Shown piece after piece: positions 1 through 7,822 of a stretch of DNA of 64,000 nucleotides. Every line of letters starts with the position of its first letter. Position 1 is the stretch's first letter. The notes below the pieces were generated by a model. It saw only the letters and a list, made by a program, of their open reading frames with translations, searched no databases and was not told where the DNA came from. This stretch comes from an uncultured Pelagibacteraceae bacterium (GTDB lineage Bacteria; Pseudomonadota; Alphaproteobacteria; Pelagibacterales; Pelagibacteraceae). The position numbers were made by a program, and so were the translations under genes. The stretch covers positions 1-64,000 of the forward strand of contig CACAUA010000002.1 of assembly GCA_902535625.1 (NCBI GenBank), read 5' to 3'.

Positions 1-92
1 ATTTCACATTTTAATCCTATTATCCCTAACTGGTGTGCACAGAATAAACCTGTGGGTCCTGCTCCAATAATGACTACATCTGTTTTAATCAT
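1..92 (-). CDS. Ferredoxin/thioredoxin reductase-like flavoprotein, N-terminus only
   Basis: Only the first 30 codons are inside the window; the gene continues past base 1. The start is ATG at 92-90, in a TAATG overlap with the ferredoxin stop codon. The translated start shows a beta strand followed by GAGPTG, the FAD-binding GxGxxG of a Rossmann fold, as in thioredoxin-reductase-like ferredoxin-NADP reductases. Its place directly behind a 2Fe-2S ferredoxin supports a reductase that passes electrons between NAD(P)H and that ferredoxin. A plain thioredoxin reductase or another two-dinucleotide-binding oxidoreductase cannot be excluded from 30 residues. A separate complete trxB lies at 48307. 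Confidence 0.7.
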   Translation of the reverse strand, partial: MIKTDVVIIGAGPTGLFCAHQLGIIGLKCE

Positions 93-415
93 TAAACTTG
101 TTTCTCCGGCATATGGACTGTCAGTCCATCTAAATCATCAGAGACGATTAATTGGCAACTTAATCTGCTATTAGATTTGGGTTCAAAGGCTTGATCTAAC
201 ATATCATCTTCACCCATTTCTTTTTCTGGGAGCTTTCTGAACCATTCGTCATCATTAATATATACATGACAAGTTGCACATGACATTCCACCTCCACAAT
301 CTGCATCTATGCCTGGAATATCATTTTGTATAGCGCCTTCCATTACACTAAGACCGTTTGCAACATCTGCTTCATGTTCCGTACCATTGAATTCTATGTA
401 TTTGATTTTTGCCAT
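92..415 (-). CDS. 2Fe-2S ferredoxin, adrenodoxin/putidaredoxin type
   Basis: A soluble one-electron carrier of 107 residues, normal for the family. Cys40, Cys46, Cys49 and Cys87 form the C-x5-C-x2-C...C pattern that binds a plant/vertebrate-type [2Fe-2S] cluster. The protein is strongly acidic around the last cysteine, as in adrenodoxin-like ferredoxins that dock on basic reductase surfaces. It overlaps the downstream flavoprotein reductase by one base (TAATG), so the two are probably cotranscribed and act as partners. Proteorhodopsin lies upstream on the same strand, but a hairpin terminator stands between them. A role in Fe-S or heme biosynthesis is also possible. Confidence 0.93.
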   Translation of the reverse strand: MAKIKYIEFNGTEHEADVANGLSVMEGAIQNDIPGIDADCGGGMSCATCHVYINDDEWFRKLPEKEMGEDDMLDQAFEPKSNSRLSCQLIVSDDLDGLTVHMPEKQV

Positions 416-430
416 ATTTAATAAATAATT

Positions 431-458
431 CTTATAAACTAATTTGCGACTGCGGCAA
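431..458 (-). promoter_or_regulatory. Possible promoter of the ferredoxin-reductase pair
   Basis: On the minus strand TTGCCG (458-453) is followed after 16 bases by TATAAG (436-431), about 10 bases before the ferredoxin ATG region. It lies after the proteorhodopsin terminator, where an independent promoter would be needed. Read by eye from sigma-70 consensus only. Confidence 0.4.
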
Positions 459-492
459 ATTTTTGAAGTTTAGCATTTTCTATTTTTAGTCC

Positions 493-534
493 AAAAAAAA
501 AGGCAGGTATGTTTTAGCATACCCGCCTCTTTTT
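493..534 (-). terminator. Rho-independent terminator of proteorhodopsin
   Basis: On the minus strand an 11-bp stem (528-518 with 511-501, one G-T pair) closes a short loop and is followed by a run of T residues. It is GC-rich against a very AT-rich background and starts about 20 bases after the proteorhodopsin stop codon. It is the only clear intrinsic terminator I found in the window. Confidence 0.88.
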
Positions 535-549
535 AATATTAAAAGCTAA

Positions 550-1320
550 TTATCTAGCTCGTGCTCCACCTTGTGAAACTGCTGCTGACCAGATTACTAG
601 ACCAAAAGCAATTTTGTTGATGAAGTCTGCTAAGTTATAAATCACGTTCAATGAGTTAGCGTCTACTCCACCTACTAGGTAACCAAAAATGTAACCTAAT
701 GGGTAAATAGCCCAACCGATTGTTACGATCATTCTCATAGCACCCCATGCAGTTGCTAATGGCTTGTTTCCAGTTTTAGCTGCAATTTTTCCAGCTTCAC
801 CAGAGAATACTTCATATAAGATGTAGATCCATCCAGCCATACCGACTATGAAACCAAGCATAGCATTGATGTAACCTGCTTCTCCTAAGTATCCACCAAT
901 TAACATCACAAGCGAACCAATTAATAATCTCCAGAAGATTGCTCCTGGGATTTTCTTAACTGCTGCTAGAATTAAGTAAAACTCGATCATCTGTAATGGT
1001 ACAGTGATTAACCAATCAATATATCTATATACTGTTGGAGAATCTCCAGTCATTACCCATACATCTCTCATGTACATGTAGTGAATGAATGCAACACCAG
1101 TTACGAGACCAGCTACTGTTACTGAAGTTTTCCAGCCTGCTGCAACAGTATTTCTTTCCATGAAGAAGAATACTGTAGCTGCTGCCATACCCATTGCGAT
1201 TACCCAAAAAGAAATCCCAACAAAGTCGTCAGAAGCTAACATAGCAGTTGCTGCGTTTGCTGCACCAGTAAGACCAAATAGAGCCACTGCTGCTAATGCA
1301 AACATTTTAAGTTTTTTCAT
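550..1320 (-). CDS. Proteorhodopsin, blue-tuned light-driven proton pump
   Basis: A retinal-binding pump of the inner membrane that moves protons out in light. The 256 residues begin with a signal peptide (about 1-23, ending ANA), then seven membrane segments. Numbering is 5 above the reference green proteorhodopsin: Asp102 is the Schiff-base counterion (reference Asp97), Glu113 the proton donor (Glu108), His80 the counterion partner (His75) and Lys236 the retinal lysine (Lys231). Asp plus Glu indicates a proton pump. Gln110 is at reference position 105, where Gln gives blue and Leu green absorption. A strong Shine-Dalgarno, GAGGGAG, precedes the ATG, unusual here and consistent with high expression. 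No carotenoid cleavage gene is in the window, so retinal supply is encoded elsewhere. Confidence 0.98.
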   Translation of the reverse strand: MKKLKMFALAAVALFGLTGAANAATAMLASDDFVGISFWVIAMGMAAATVFFFMERNTVAAGWKTSVTVAGLVTGVAFIHYMYMRDVWVMTGDSPTVYRYIDWLITVPLQMIEFYLILAAVKKIPGAIFWRLLIGSLVMLIGGYLGEAGYINAMLGFIVGMAGWIYILYEVFSGEAGKIAAKTGNKPLATAWGAMRMIVTIGWAIYPLGYIFGYLVGGVDANSLNVIYNLADFINKIAFGLVIWSAAVSQGGARAR

Positions 1321-1347
1321 AAAAAACTCCCTCTCGTTAGTTTTTTT

Positions 1348-1389
1348 TAGTTTAAATTTAAACTACGGACAAACCACAAAGGTTTATCC
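1348..1389 (-). promoter_or_regulatory. Structured 5' leader of proteorhodopsin mRNA (two hairpins)
   Basis: In the proteorhodopsin leader there are two successive inverted repeats. One at 1389-1367 is a 9-bp stem, GGATAAACC with GGTTTGTCC (one G-U), around a 5-base loop. The other, at 1365-1348, is the perfect 18-bp palindrome TAGTTTAAATTTAAACTA. The strong ribosome-binding site follows. They could stabilise the mRNA, gate translation, or in the palindrome's case bind a dimeric protein. The structure is seen; the function is inferred. Confidence 0.45.
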
Positions 1390-1401
1390 AAAGTTAGGGG
1401 C

Positions 1402-1430
1402 TTAATATCAAATTAAATTAGTTTGTTGAA
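1402..1430 (-). promoter_or_regulatory. Possible proteorhodopsin promoter
   Basis: On the minus strand TTCAAC (1430-1425) and TATTAA (1407-1402) are spaced by 17 bases, and TGA just before the second gives an extended -10. The -35 match is poor. Transcription would begin near 1395, just before the leader hairpins. Confidence 0.33.
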
Positions 1431-1534
1431 GACTTTTTGCCGCGTTATAAGTGTTGATTTTACTGACTTTTTAAAATTAAATACAACCTGTTGCATAAAT
1501 TCAATAGAAAAATGGCACCAAATAGCAAATCAAA

Positions 1535-3430
1535 ATGAATAGAAATTATAAAGAAATTTACGACGAATCTCTAAAAAATCCTGAGGAATTTTGGCGGAAA
1601 GTTTCTGAAGATGTGTTTTGGTTCAAAAAACCAACTAAGATTTTAAAAAAAGACAATCCTCCTTTCTATAAATGGTTTGAAGATGGTGTAACAAATACAT
1701 GCTACAACGCCTTAGACCTTCACATTGATCAAGGAAGGGGTGATAAAATTGCTTTAATCTATGACAGTCCTATAACAGGAAGTAAAGCAAAGTTCACTTT
1801 CAAAGAATTAAAAGAAAAAGTCTCTAAATTTGCAGGAGCTTTAGATAAACAAGGAGTTAAAAAAGGAGACCGAGTAATAATTTATATGCCAATGATACCA
1901 GAGGCGGTGGTTGCGATGCTTGCATGTGGGAGAATTGGAGCAATTCACTCTGTTGTATTCGGTGGTTTTGCCTCAAATGAATTAGCTAGCAGAATTGATG
2001 ATAGTAAAGCTAAAATTTTAATTACAGCATCATGTGGATTTGAGCCTGGAAGAACAGTTGAATATAGACCACTTGTAGATGGGGCTTTAAAATTAGCAAA
2101 ACACCAAGTTGAAAAAGTAATATTATTTCAAAGAAAAGGACACGAGGTAAAATTAAATAAACCATTAGAAATAAGTTGGGATGAAGCACTATCTGGAGCA
2201 GATGATAAAGATTGCGTTGAGATGGGTGCCAATGATTATGCTTACATCCTTTATACTTCAGGAACCACTGGTATTCCAAAGGGGATTGTTCGAGATATTG
2301 GTGGTCACATAGTTGCTCTAAAATGGACAATGAAAAATATTTATAACATTGATCAAGATGATATATGGTGGTCAGCAAGTGATATTGGTTGGATAGTAGG
2401 ACATTCCTATATTGTCTATGCACCATTATTCAAAGGATGTGCAACACTTCTATTTGAAGGAAAACCTGTGGGCACCCCAGATGCTGGAGTATTTTGGAGA
2501 ATAATCTCAGAATATAAAATTAAATCTTTATTCACAGCTCCAACCGCATTTAGAGCAATTAAAAAAGAAGATCCAGAAGGTAAGTTTTTTTCTAAATATG
2601 ATTTAAGTTCATTTGAGTCATTATTTTTAGCAGGCGAAAGAGCAGACCCTGATACTATTAAATGGGCTGAGAATTTACTTAAAGTTCCAGTAATTGACCA
2701 TTGGTGGCAAACTGAAACGAGTTGGGCGATAAGTTCAAATTGTACTGGAATAGAAATGCAAGAAACAAAATATGGCTCCGCTTGCAAAGCAGTCCCAGGT
2801 TATGATGTAAAAATAATTAAACCCGATCAAACAATAGCTAAACCAAATGAGATGGGAGATATTGTGGTTAAACTTCCACTTCCTCCAGGTACTTTTCCAA
2901 CCTTATGGAATGCAGATGAAAGATATAAAGAAAATTATATGTCAAATTATAATGGCTACTACCAAACTTACGATGCAGGGCATATTGATAATGACGGATA
3001 TATTTGGATTATGTCTAGAACAGATGACATTATAAATGTTGCAGGTCATAGACTTTCAACTGGTGCAATAGAAGAAGTTTTGTCTGAACATCAGTCTGTT
3101 GCTGAATGTGCAGTGATAGGAATAAAAGATCAGCTTAAAGGACAATTACCAATTGGTTTAATTGCTCTAAAAGCAGGAGTTTCTAAGGATAATGAGACTA
3201 TTTCAAAAGAATGTGTGCAAATGGTTAGAGATAAAGTTGGACCTGTTGCAGCTTTTAAAATAGCAATTGTTGTTAAAAGATTACCAAAAACTAGATCTGG
3301 AAAAGTACTAAGAGGAACAATTAGAAAAATTGCTGACAAAGAAGATTATAAGATGCCCGCAACAATTGATGATCCAGCCATCCTTGATGAAATAAAAGAA
3401 GACTTAATAAAAAGCAATATTTTAAAATAA
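1535..3430 (+). CDS. prpE: Propionyl-CoA synthetase (acyl-CoA synthetase, PrpE/ACSS3 type)
   Basis: An AMP-forming ligase that makes propionyl-CoA (or acetyl-CoA) from the acid, ATP and CoA. The 631 residues carry the ATP loop YTSGTTGIPKG (240-250) and the C-terminal acylation-target lysine in PKTRSGK (Lys590). The segment around 140-185 (VFGGFASNELASRI, then a GFEPGR-type loop) and the RD.GGH stretch after the ATP loop look more like PrpE/ACSS3 than acetyl-CoA synthetase. It is followed with a one-base overlap (TAATG) by an SMR-type membrane protein. It is divergent from proteorhodopsin across 214 bases. Substrate choice is inferred from family resemblance. Propionate could come from DMSP or odd-chain compounds. 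Confidence 0.88.
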   Translation: MNRNYKEIYDESLKNPEEFWRKVSEDVFWFKKPTKILKKDNPPFYKWFEDGVTNTCYNALDLHIDQGRGDKIALIYDSPITGSKAKFTFKELKEKVSKFAGALDKQGVKKGDRVIIYMPMIPEAVVAMLACGRIGAIHSVVFGGFASNELASRIDDSKAKILITASCGFEPGRTVEYRPLVDGALKLAKHQVEKVILFQRKGHEVKLNKPLEISWDEALSGADDKDCVEMGANDYAYILYTSGTTGIPKGIVRDIGGHIVALKWTMKNIYNIDQDDIWWSASDIGWIVGHSYIVYAPLFKGCATLLFEGKPVGTPDAGVFWRIISEYKIKSLFTAPTAFRAIKKEDPEGKFFSKYDLSSFESLFLAGERADPDTIKWAENLLKVPVIDHWWQTETSWAISSNCTGIEMQETKYGSACKAVPGYDVKIIKPDQTIAKPNEMGDIVVKLPLPPGTFPTLWNADERYKENYMSNYNGYYQTYDAGHIDNDGYIWIMSRTDDIINVAGHRLSTGAIEEVLSEHQSVAECAVIGIKDQLKGQLPIGLIALKAGVSKDNETISKECVQMVRDKVGPVAAFKIAIVVKRLPKTRSGKVLRGTIRKIADKEDYKMPATIDDPAILDEIKEDLIKSNILK

Positions 3431-3762
3431 TGCTTAAAACATATCTTTTTTTAGTAGGAGCAATTATTTGTGAAGTTTGTGGTACAATGCTTCTTCCCGT
3501 TACTCAAAACTTTACAAAAGTAACACCAACAGTATTTTTAGCTGCATTTTATTTATCTGCTTTTTATTTACTTACATTTGTTGTTGATAAATTACCAATC
3601 GCAATTGTTTATGGAACATGGAGTGGACTTGGTATTTTTACTATTGCAATATTAGGCTATATATTTTTTAAACAATCTTTAAGTTGGCAAGCTATATTGG
3701 GCATGTTTCTTATTGTTGTTGGAGTAACACTTGTAAATATGTATTCAAGTAAAACAATATGA
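3430..3762 (+). CDS. Small multidrug resistance (SMR) family transporter
   Basis: A 110-residue inner-membrane protein with four hydrophobic helices, the standard SMR size. Glu15 in the first helix (CEVCGT) matches the essential Glu14 of EmrE, and GTWSGLG around Trp64 matches the conserved YAxWxG region. Members exchange protons for organic cations (EmrE), guanidinium (Gdx/SugE) or polyamines. The substrate cannot be told from the sequence. Its ATG overlaps the prpE stop by one base, so it is probably translated from the same mRNA. It ends one base from the convergent pyrC stop. Confidence 0.9.
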   Translation: MLKTYLFLVGAIICEVCGTMLLPVTQNFTKVTPTVFLAAFYLSAFYLLTFVVDKLPIAIVYGTWSGLGIFTIAILGYIFFKQSLSWQAILGMFLIVVGVTLVNMYSSKTI

Positions 3763-3763
3763 C

Positions 3764-5074
3764 TTAATCAAAAAGAATTGGTTTACCGGATGGATCTCCC
3801 AAAATTTGATCATTATTCATTTTAACATCCCCGTTAATAATTGTATAAACAGGCGAACCTTTAAACTTATAACCATCAAATGGGCTCCATCCACACTTAC
3901 TGTGAATATTTTCATTTTTGATTTCAATTGTTCGTTCCATATCTATTATTGTAAAGTCGGCATCGTAATCTTTTTTAATGAAACCCTTATTTTTAATACC
4001 AAATACAGAAACTGGATTTTCACAAAGAAGTTTAATTAGCTGATCTAATGTAAGTTTTTTGTCATTCACATGATTTAGCATAACGGGTAATAATGTTTGA
4101 ACTCCGGGCATACCAGATGGTGACTGAGGATATTCTTTTAATTTATTTTCTTTTAAATGCGGTGCATGGTCTGAACCGATAGTATCATTATAATTATTTC
4201 TAATAGCGTACCACAATCTATCATAATGAGCCTTGTCTCTTAAAGGGGGGTTCATCTGTGCAAAGGTGCCAAGTTTGTCATAACAATCAGGTGCAAATAT
4301 TGTTAGATGTTGTGGAGTAATTTCAAAAGTTATATTCCCTTTATTTTGTGATAAAAAATCTACCTCTTCTTTTGTTGTCACATGTAATATATGTGCTTTT
4401 TTATTAAGTCTTTTTGCAATCCTAACAATTCTTCTTGTAGATGACATTGCACATTCTTCATTCCTCCATACAGGATGCGTGTGAACATTGCCTTTTTCAA
4501 TTAATTTTTTTCTCAAATTAATTATTTCTTCATCTTCAGAGTGGACTGCAACTATCTTTGAGGTATTTTGAAAGACCTTTTCAATATCTTCTTCTTTATC
4601 AACCAAAAGATTTCCAGTTGACGATCCGGCAAAAAGTTTTACGCCACAACAACCATCTAAGCCTTTAAGTTTTGCTAAATCAGATGAATTATCTGGAGTT
4701 GCTCCAAAATAAAATGCATAATTTGAGTACATCCTATTTTTCGCAAGTTTAAGCTTATTATTAAATTCTTTCATATTTGCTGTTGGGGGATTTGTATTTG
4801 GCATCTCAAATACACTTGTAATACCGCCAGCAATAGCTGCTTTACTTCCAGTATTTAAGTCTTCTGCATTTGTCGATCCAGGTTCTCTAAAGTGAACCTG
4901 AGTATCCATACAGCCAGGTAAAACTAGTAAATGACTTGCATCAATAGTTTCGTTGCTTTGTTCGTTACTTAAATCACCAATTATTGAGATTTTTCCATTC
5001 TGAATGCCAATATTAGTCTTATTAAGTTTTCCATCGATATAACATTCTCCATTTTTTATTATAAGATCTAACAT
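3764..5074 (-). CDS. pyrC: Dihydroorotase, class I amidohydrolase
   Basis: Cyclises N-carbamoyl-aspartate to dihydroorotate in pyrimidine synthesis. The 436 residues have the amidohydrolase TIM-barrel pattern: the HFREPG signature at His61, the carboxylated lysine Lys146 (GVKLFAGSS), metal ligands His178 (AVHSE) and His231 (ILHVTT), and Asp302 in GSDHAPH. The first histidine of the usual HxH motif is Gln59 (DTQVHFRE), so one metal ligand is missing. I recall related alphaproteobacterial dihydroorotases with this change, but could not check. Dihydropyrimidinase or allantoinase are less likely because of the REPG and MPNT segments. carAB, also in pyrimidine synthesis, is at 42278. Confidence 0.9.
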   Translation of the reverse strand: MLDLIIKNGECYIDGKLNKTNIGIQNGKISIIGDLSNEQSNETIDASHLLVLPGCMDTQVHFREPGSTNAEDLNTGSKAAIAGGITSVFEMPNTNPPTANMKEFNNKLKLAKNRMYSNYAFYFGATPDNSSDLAKLKGLDGCCGVKLFAGSSTGNLLVDKEEDIEKVFQNTSKIVAVHSEDEEIINLRKKLIEKGNVHTHPVWRNEECAMSSTRRIVRIAKRLNKKAHILHVTTKEEVDFLSQNKGNITFEITPQHLTIFAPDCYDKLGTFAQMNPPLRDKAHYDRLWYAIRNNYNDTIGSDHAPHLKENKLKEYPQSPSGMPGVQTLLPVMLNHVNDKKLTLDQLIKLLCENPVSVFGIKNKGFIKKDYDADFTIIDMERTIEIKNENIHSKCGWSPFDGYKFKGSPVYTIINGDVKMNNDQILGDPSGKPILFD

Positions 5075-5117
5075 TTTATGAAATCGTTACTATATTATTC
5101 TTAAGTATCTATCAATC

Positions 5118-6008
5118 ATGAAAAAAAATAATGTTTATATTTTAGAGGACAGAGGACTTTTATATGTTTCAGGTGAAGACTGTAAAGAGTTTCTTCAAAA
5201 TATAGTTACAAATAATATCAAAAATGTAGATGAAAAAAATTCGTGTTACTCTGCTTTACTAACGCCACAGGGAAAATTTTTATATGACTTCAATATATTA
5301 AAACATAAGTCTGGATATTTTTTAGACACTGAGAAAAAAAATATAAATAATTTATTTAAACAATTAAATTTATACAAACTTAGATCAAAAGTAGAAATTT
5401 TAAATTTAAGTAATGAATTTGTAATTGCAGTTATTAGTAAAGAAAGATTTTTGGATATGGAAAACTCAAGTTCTAATGCTGGTTGCACAATTAAATTTAG
5501 AGAGGATTCTATTTTTTTAGATCCTAGAAATATAGAACTAGGAGCAAGAATAGTAACTAATTTAGAAAAATTATATTTATCATTAAAAAAACTTGGCCTT
5601 CAAAGTATGAATACACAAGAATATTACAAGTTGAGTCATGAGATTGGTATCCCACAAAATAATACAGATAAACTTCAAAATAAAATTTTTGGAATTGAAT
5701 GTAATTTTGAAGAATTAAATGCAATAGACTTTAAAAAAGGTTGTTATGTAGGACAAGAAAATACCGCAAGAATTAAACTGAAAGACAAATTAAATAAACG
5801 CCTTTTACCAATTGAAGTAATAGAAGGTGATCTAGAAAATGATGTGATATCAAGTGAGAAAAATGAAATAGGAAGAGTATTAATAAATGATGATTACCCG
5901 TATGCAATTATAAAATTTAAAAATGAAAAGTTTGATTTTAGTAAAACTTTTAATTGCGGTAATGCTATAATAAAAATAAAAAAACCAGATTGGCTAGAAA
6001 TTACTTAA
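5118..6008 (+). CDS. ygfZ: YgfZ/GcvT-domain folate-binding protein
   Basis: A tetrahydrofolate-dependent protein that helps maintain iron-sulfur enzymes such as MiaB. At residues 207-214 it carries KGCYVGQE, the signature of the YgfZ/Iba57 family, with the functional cysteine Cys209. The 296 residues fit the family. An N-terminal GcvT-like domain covers about 5-110. The start ATG follows the divergent pyrC after 43 bases. The last 8 bases overlap the convergent MazG-like gene. Confidence 0.93.
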   Translation: MKKNNVYILEDRGLLYVSGEDCKEFLQNIVTNNIKNVDEKNSCYSALLTPQGKFLYDFNILKHKSGYFLDTEKKNINNLFKQLNLYKLRSKVEILNLSNEFVIAVISKERFLDMENSSSNAGCTIKFREDSIFLDPRNIELGARIVTNLEKLYLSLKKLGLQSMNTQEYYKLSHEIGIPQNNTDKLQNKIFGIECNFEELNAIDFKKGCYVGQENTARIKLKDKLNKRLLPIEVIEGDLENDVISSEKNEIGRVLINDDYPYAIIKFKNEKFDFSKTFNCGNAIIKIKKPDWLEIT

Positions 6009-6372
6009 TATATTTGGATAAATCTGGCTTAAAATAATTTGGTCCCTTCATTACTTTGCCTTGATCGTTAAATATAGGTTTTCCATCTTCTCCAAGTTTA
6101 CTCATATTAGAGTTTTGAACTTCTTGAAAACAAGCATCTAAATCAATTCCAAATGCATGTCCTGCACCATAAGTTACATACAATATATCTGTTAAAGCAT
6201 CTGCAACTTCTAAAAGGTCATTATTATCTAAAGCCTGTTTAAATTCATCTAGTTCTTCTTTTATCAAATTGTATCTTAGCTCATTTATTTTACTAGAACT
6301 AAAAGAAGGTGAAGATTTTACCTCTTGCCCAAAAGTCTCCATAAAATTTTTTACTTTTTGAAAATTTGTCAT
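6001..6372 (-). CDS. MazG/HisE-like nucleotide pyrophosphohydrolase
   Basis: An all-alpha nucleotide pyrophosphatase of 123 residues. It shows the metal-binding pattern of the fold: EELDEF around 38-43 and EVADALTDILY around 55-65. The C-terminal SNMSKLG...GKVMKGPNY is shared with stand-alone phosphoribosyl-ATP-pyrophosphohydrolase-like proteins. Substrates in this group range from house-cleaning of odd nucleotides to histidine synthesis. There are no his genes nearby, so a house-cleaning role is more likely. It overlaps ygfZ tail to tail by 8 bases. Confidence 0.85.
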   Translation of the reverse strand: MTNFQKVKNFMETFGQEVKSSPSFSSSKINELRYNLIKEELDEFKQALDNNDLLEVADALTDILYVTYGAGHAFGIDLDACFQEVQNSNMSKLGEDGKPIFNDQGKVMKGPNYFKPDLSKYIK

Positions 6373-6433
6373 TTTACTCCTATAAGATTTATAAAAACTA
6401 GTATATAAATTATTTAGTTATTTATTCAAATAA

Positions 6434-7822
6434 ATGAAAACTAGAAAAGAATATGATAGTATAGGTAATATAAATGTACCAAACGATAAGTATTGGGGTG
6501 CATCTACCCAAAGATCGAAAAAATTTTTTAATATAGGAAAAATACTTGTTCCACATTCAATAATAAAATCCATCGCGATAATTAAAAGGAGTGCAGCTAT
6601 AGTTCATCAGAAAGAAAAATCAATTCCTACCAAGGTTGCGAAGGCTATAATAAAAGCTTCTAACGAGGTGATTGCCGGTAAAGTAAATGATAATTTTCCA
6701 CTAAAAGTCTGGCAAACTGGATCAGGAACTCAGACTAATATGAATGTAAATGAAGTGATTGCAAACAGAGCAATAGAAATTTTAAAAGGAAAAAAAGGAT
6801 CAAAAAAGCCTGTACATCCAAATGATCATGTAAATAAATCACAATCTACAAATGATGTTTTTCCAACTGCTATGCACATTTCAGTAGCTTTAGAGACTAC
6901 AAAAAAACTTTTACCAAGTTTAAAATTGCTACAAAATTCATTGGTAAAAAAAAGTAAAGAGTTTAAAAAAATTGTAAAAATTGGAAGAACACATCTTCAA
7001 GATGCAACACCATTGTCTCTCGGCCAAGAATTTTCTGGATATCATGAACAAATTAAAAAAAGTATTGATAGAATAAAGTATTGCTTAGAAGATATTTATT
7101 TTTTAGCACAGGGGGGAACTGCTGTAGGTACAGGAATAAATACAAAGAAGAATTTCGATAAGAAGATAGTAAATGAAATTAAAAAATTTTGTAAATTAAG
7201 ATTTAAACCAGCACCAAATAAATTTTCTGAATTAGCCGCTCATGATGCAATAGTGAACTTTTCGGGATCGTTAAATTCCTGTGCTGTTGCATTAATGAAG
7301 ATTTCAAATGATATCCGATTTTTAGGATCTGGACCTAGGGCTGGTTATGGTGAGCTTTTATTACCAGAAAATGAACCGGGTTCATCTATAATGCCTGGAA
7401 AAATTAATCCTACTCAATGCGAGGCGGTAACAATGGTTTGTGCAAAAGTTATAGGAAATCACACTGGAATAACTGTTGCAGGTACTCATGGACATTTCGA
7501 GCTAAATGTTTTTAAACCTTTGATTGCTTATAATGTTTTACAATCAATAGATATTTTAGCCGATAGTGTAAAAAACTTTAGTATATTCTGCGTTAAAGGA
7601 ATTAAGGCAGATAAAAAAAGGATAAAAGAACACTTAGATAATTCATTGATGTTGGTAACTGCTTTAGCACCTAGGATAGGTTATGACAACGCTGCAAAAA
7701 TTGCAAAAAAAGCTTTAAAAAATGGAACTAAGTTGAAACACGAAACAATTAAATCAGGATTAATAAATGAAAAAGAATATGATTTATTGATTAATCCTTT
7801 AAAAATGATTAGTCCAAATTAA
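6434..7822 (+). CDS. fumC: Fumarate hydratase, class II
   Basis: Interconverts fumarate and malate in the TCA cycle; homotetramer, no iron-sulfur cluster. The 462 residues contain the superfamily signature GSSIMPGKINP at 316-326, with the catalytic serine in the SS loop, the GSGTQTNMN substrate loop at 96-104, and the GRTHLQDATP segment with catalytic His187. Length and signatures separate it from aspartase and argininosuccinate lyase, though aspartase is the nearest alternative. It stands alone, divergent from the MazG-like gene, and its stop overlaps the convergent AsmA-like gene by 4 bases. Confidence 0.95.
   Translation: MKTRKEYDSIGNINVPNDKYWGASTQRSKKFFNIGKILVPHSIIKSIAIIKRSAAIVHQKEKSIPTKVAKAIIKASNEVIAGKVNDNFPLKVWQTGSGTQTNMNVNEVIANRAIEILKGKKGSKKPVHPNDHVNKSQSTNDVFPTAMHISVALETTKKLLPSLKLLQNSLVKKSKEFKKIVKIGRTHLQDATPLSLGQEFSGYHEQIKKSIDRIKYCLEDIYFLAQGGTAVGTGINTKKNFDKKIVNEIKKFCKLRFKPAPNKFSELAAHDAIVNFSGSLNSCAVALMKISNDIRFLGSGPRAGYGELLLPENEPGSSIMPGKINPTQCEAVTMVCAKVIGNHTGITVAGTHGHFELNVFKPLIAYNVLQSIDILADSVKNFSIFCVKGIKADKKRIKEHLDNSLMLVTALAPRIGYDNAAKIAKKALKNGTKLKHETIKSGLINEKEYDLLINPLKMISPN

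Noticed and set aside
449-470. Similar GCGGCAAA sequences at about 452-459 and, reversed, at 1435-1444
   Set aside because: The match is 8 bases, near promoters but without shared spacing or further identity. Chance is likely.
1085-1405. A 106-residue open frame on the plus strand opposite proteorhodopsin
   Set aside because: It is a shadow of a well-conserved gene in another frame, with low-complexity Ala-rich translation and no ribosome-binding site.
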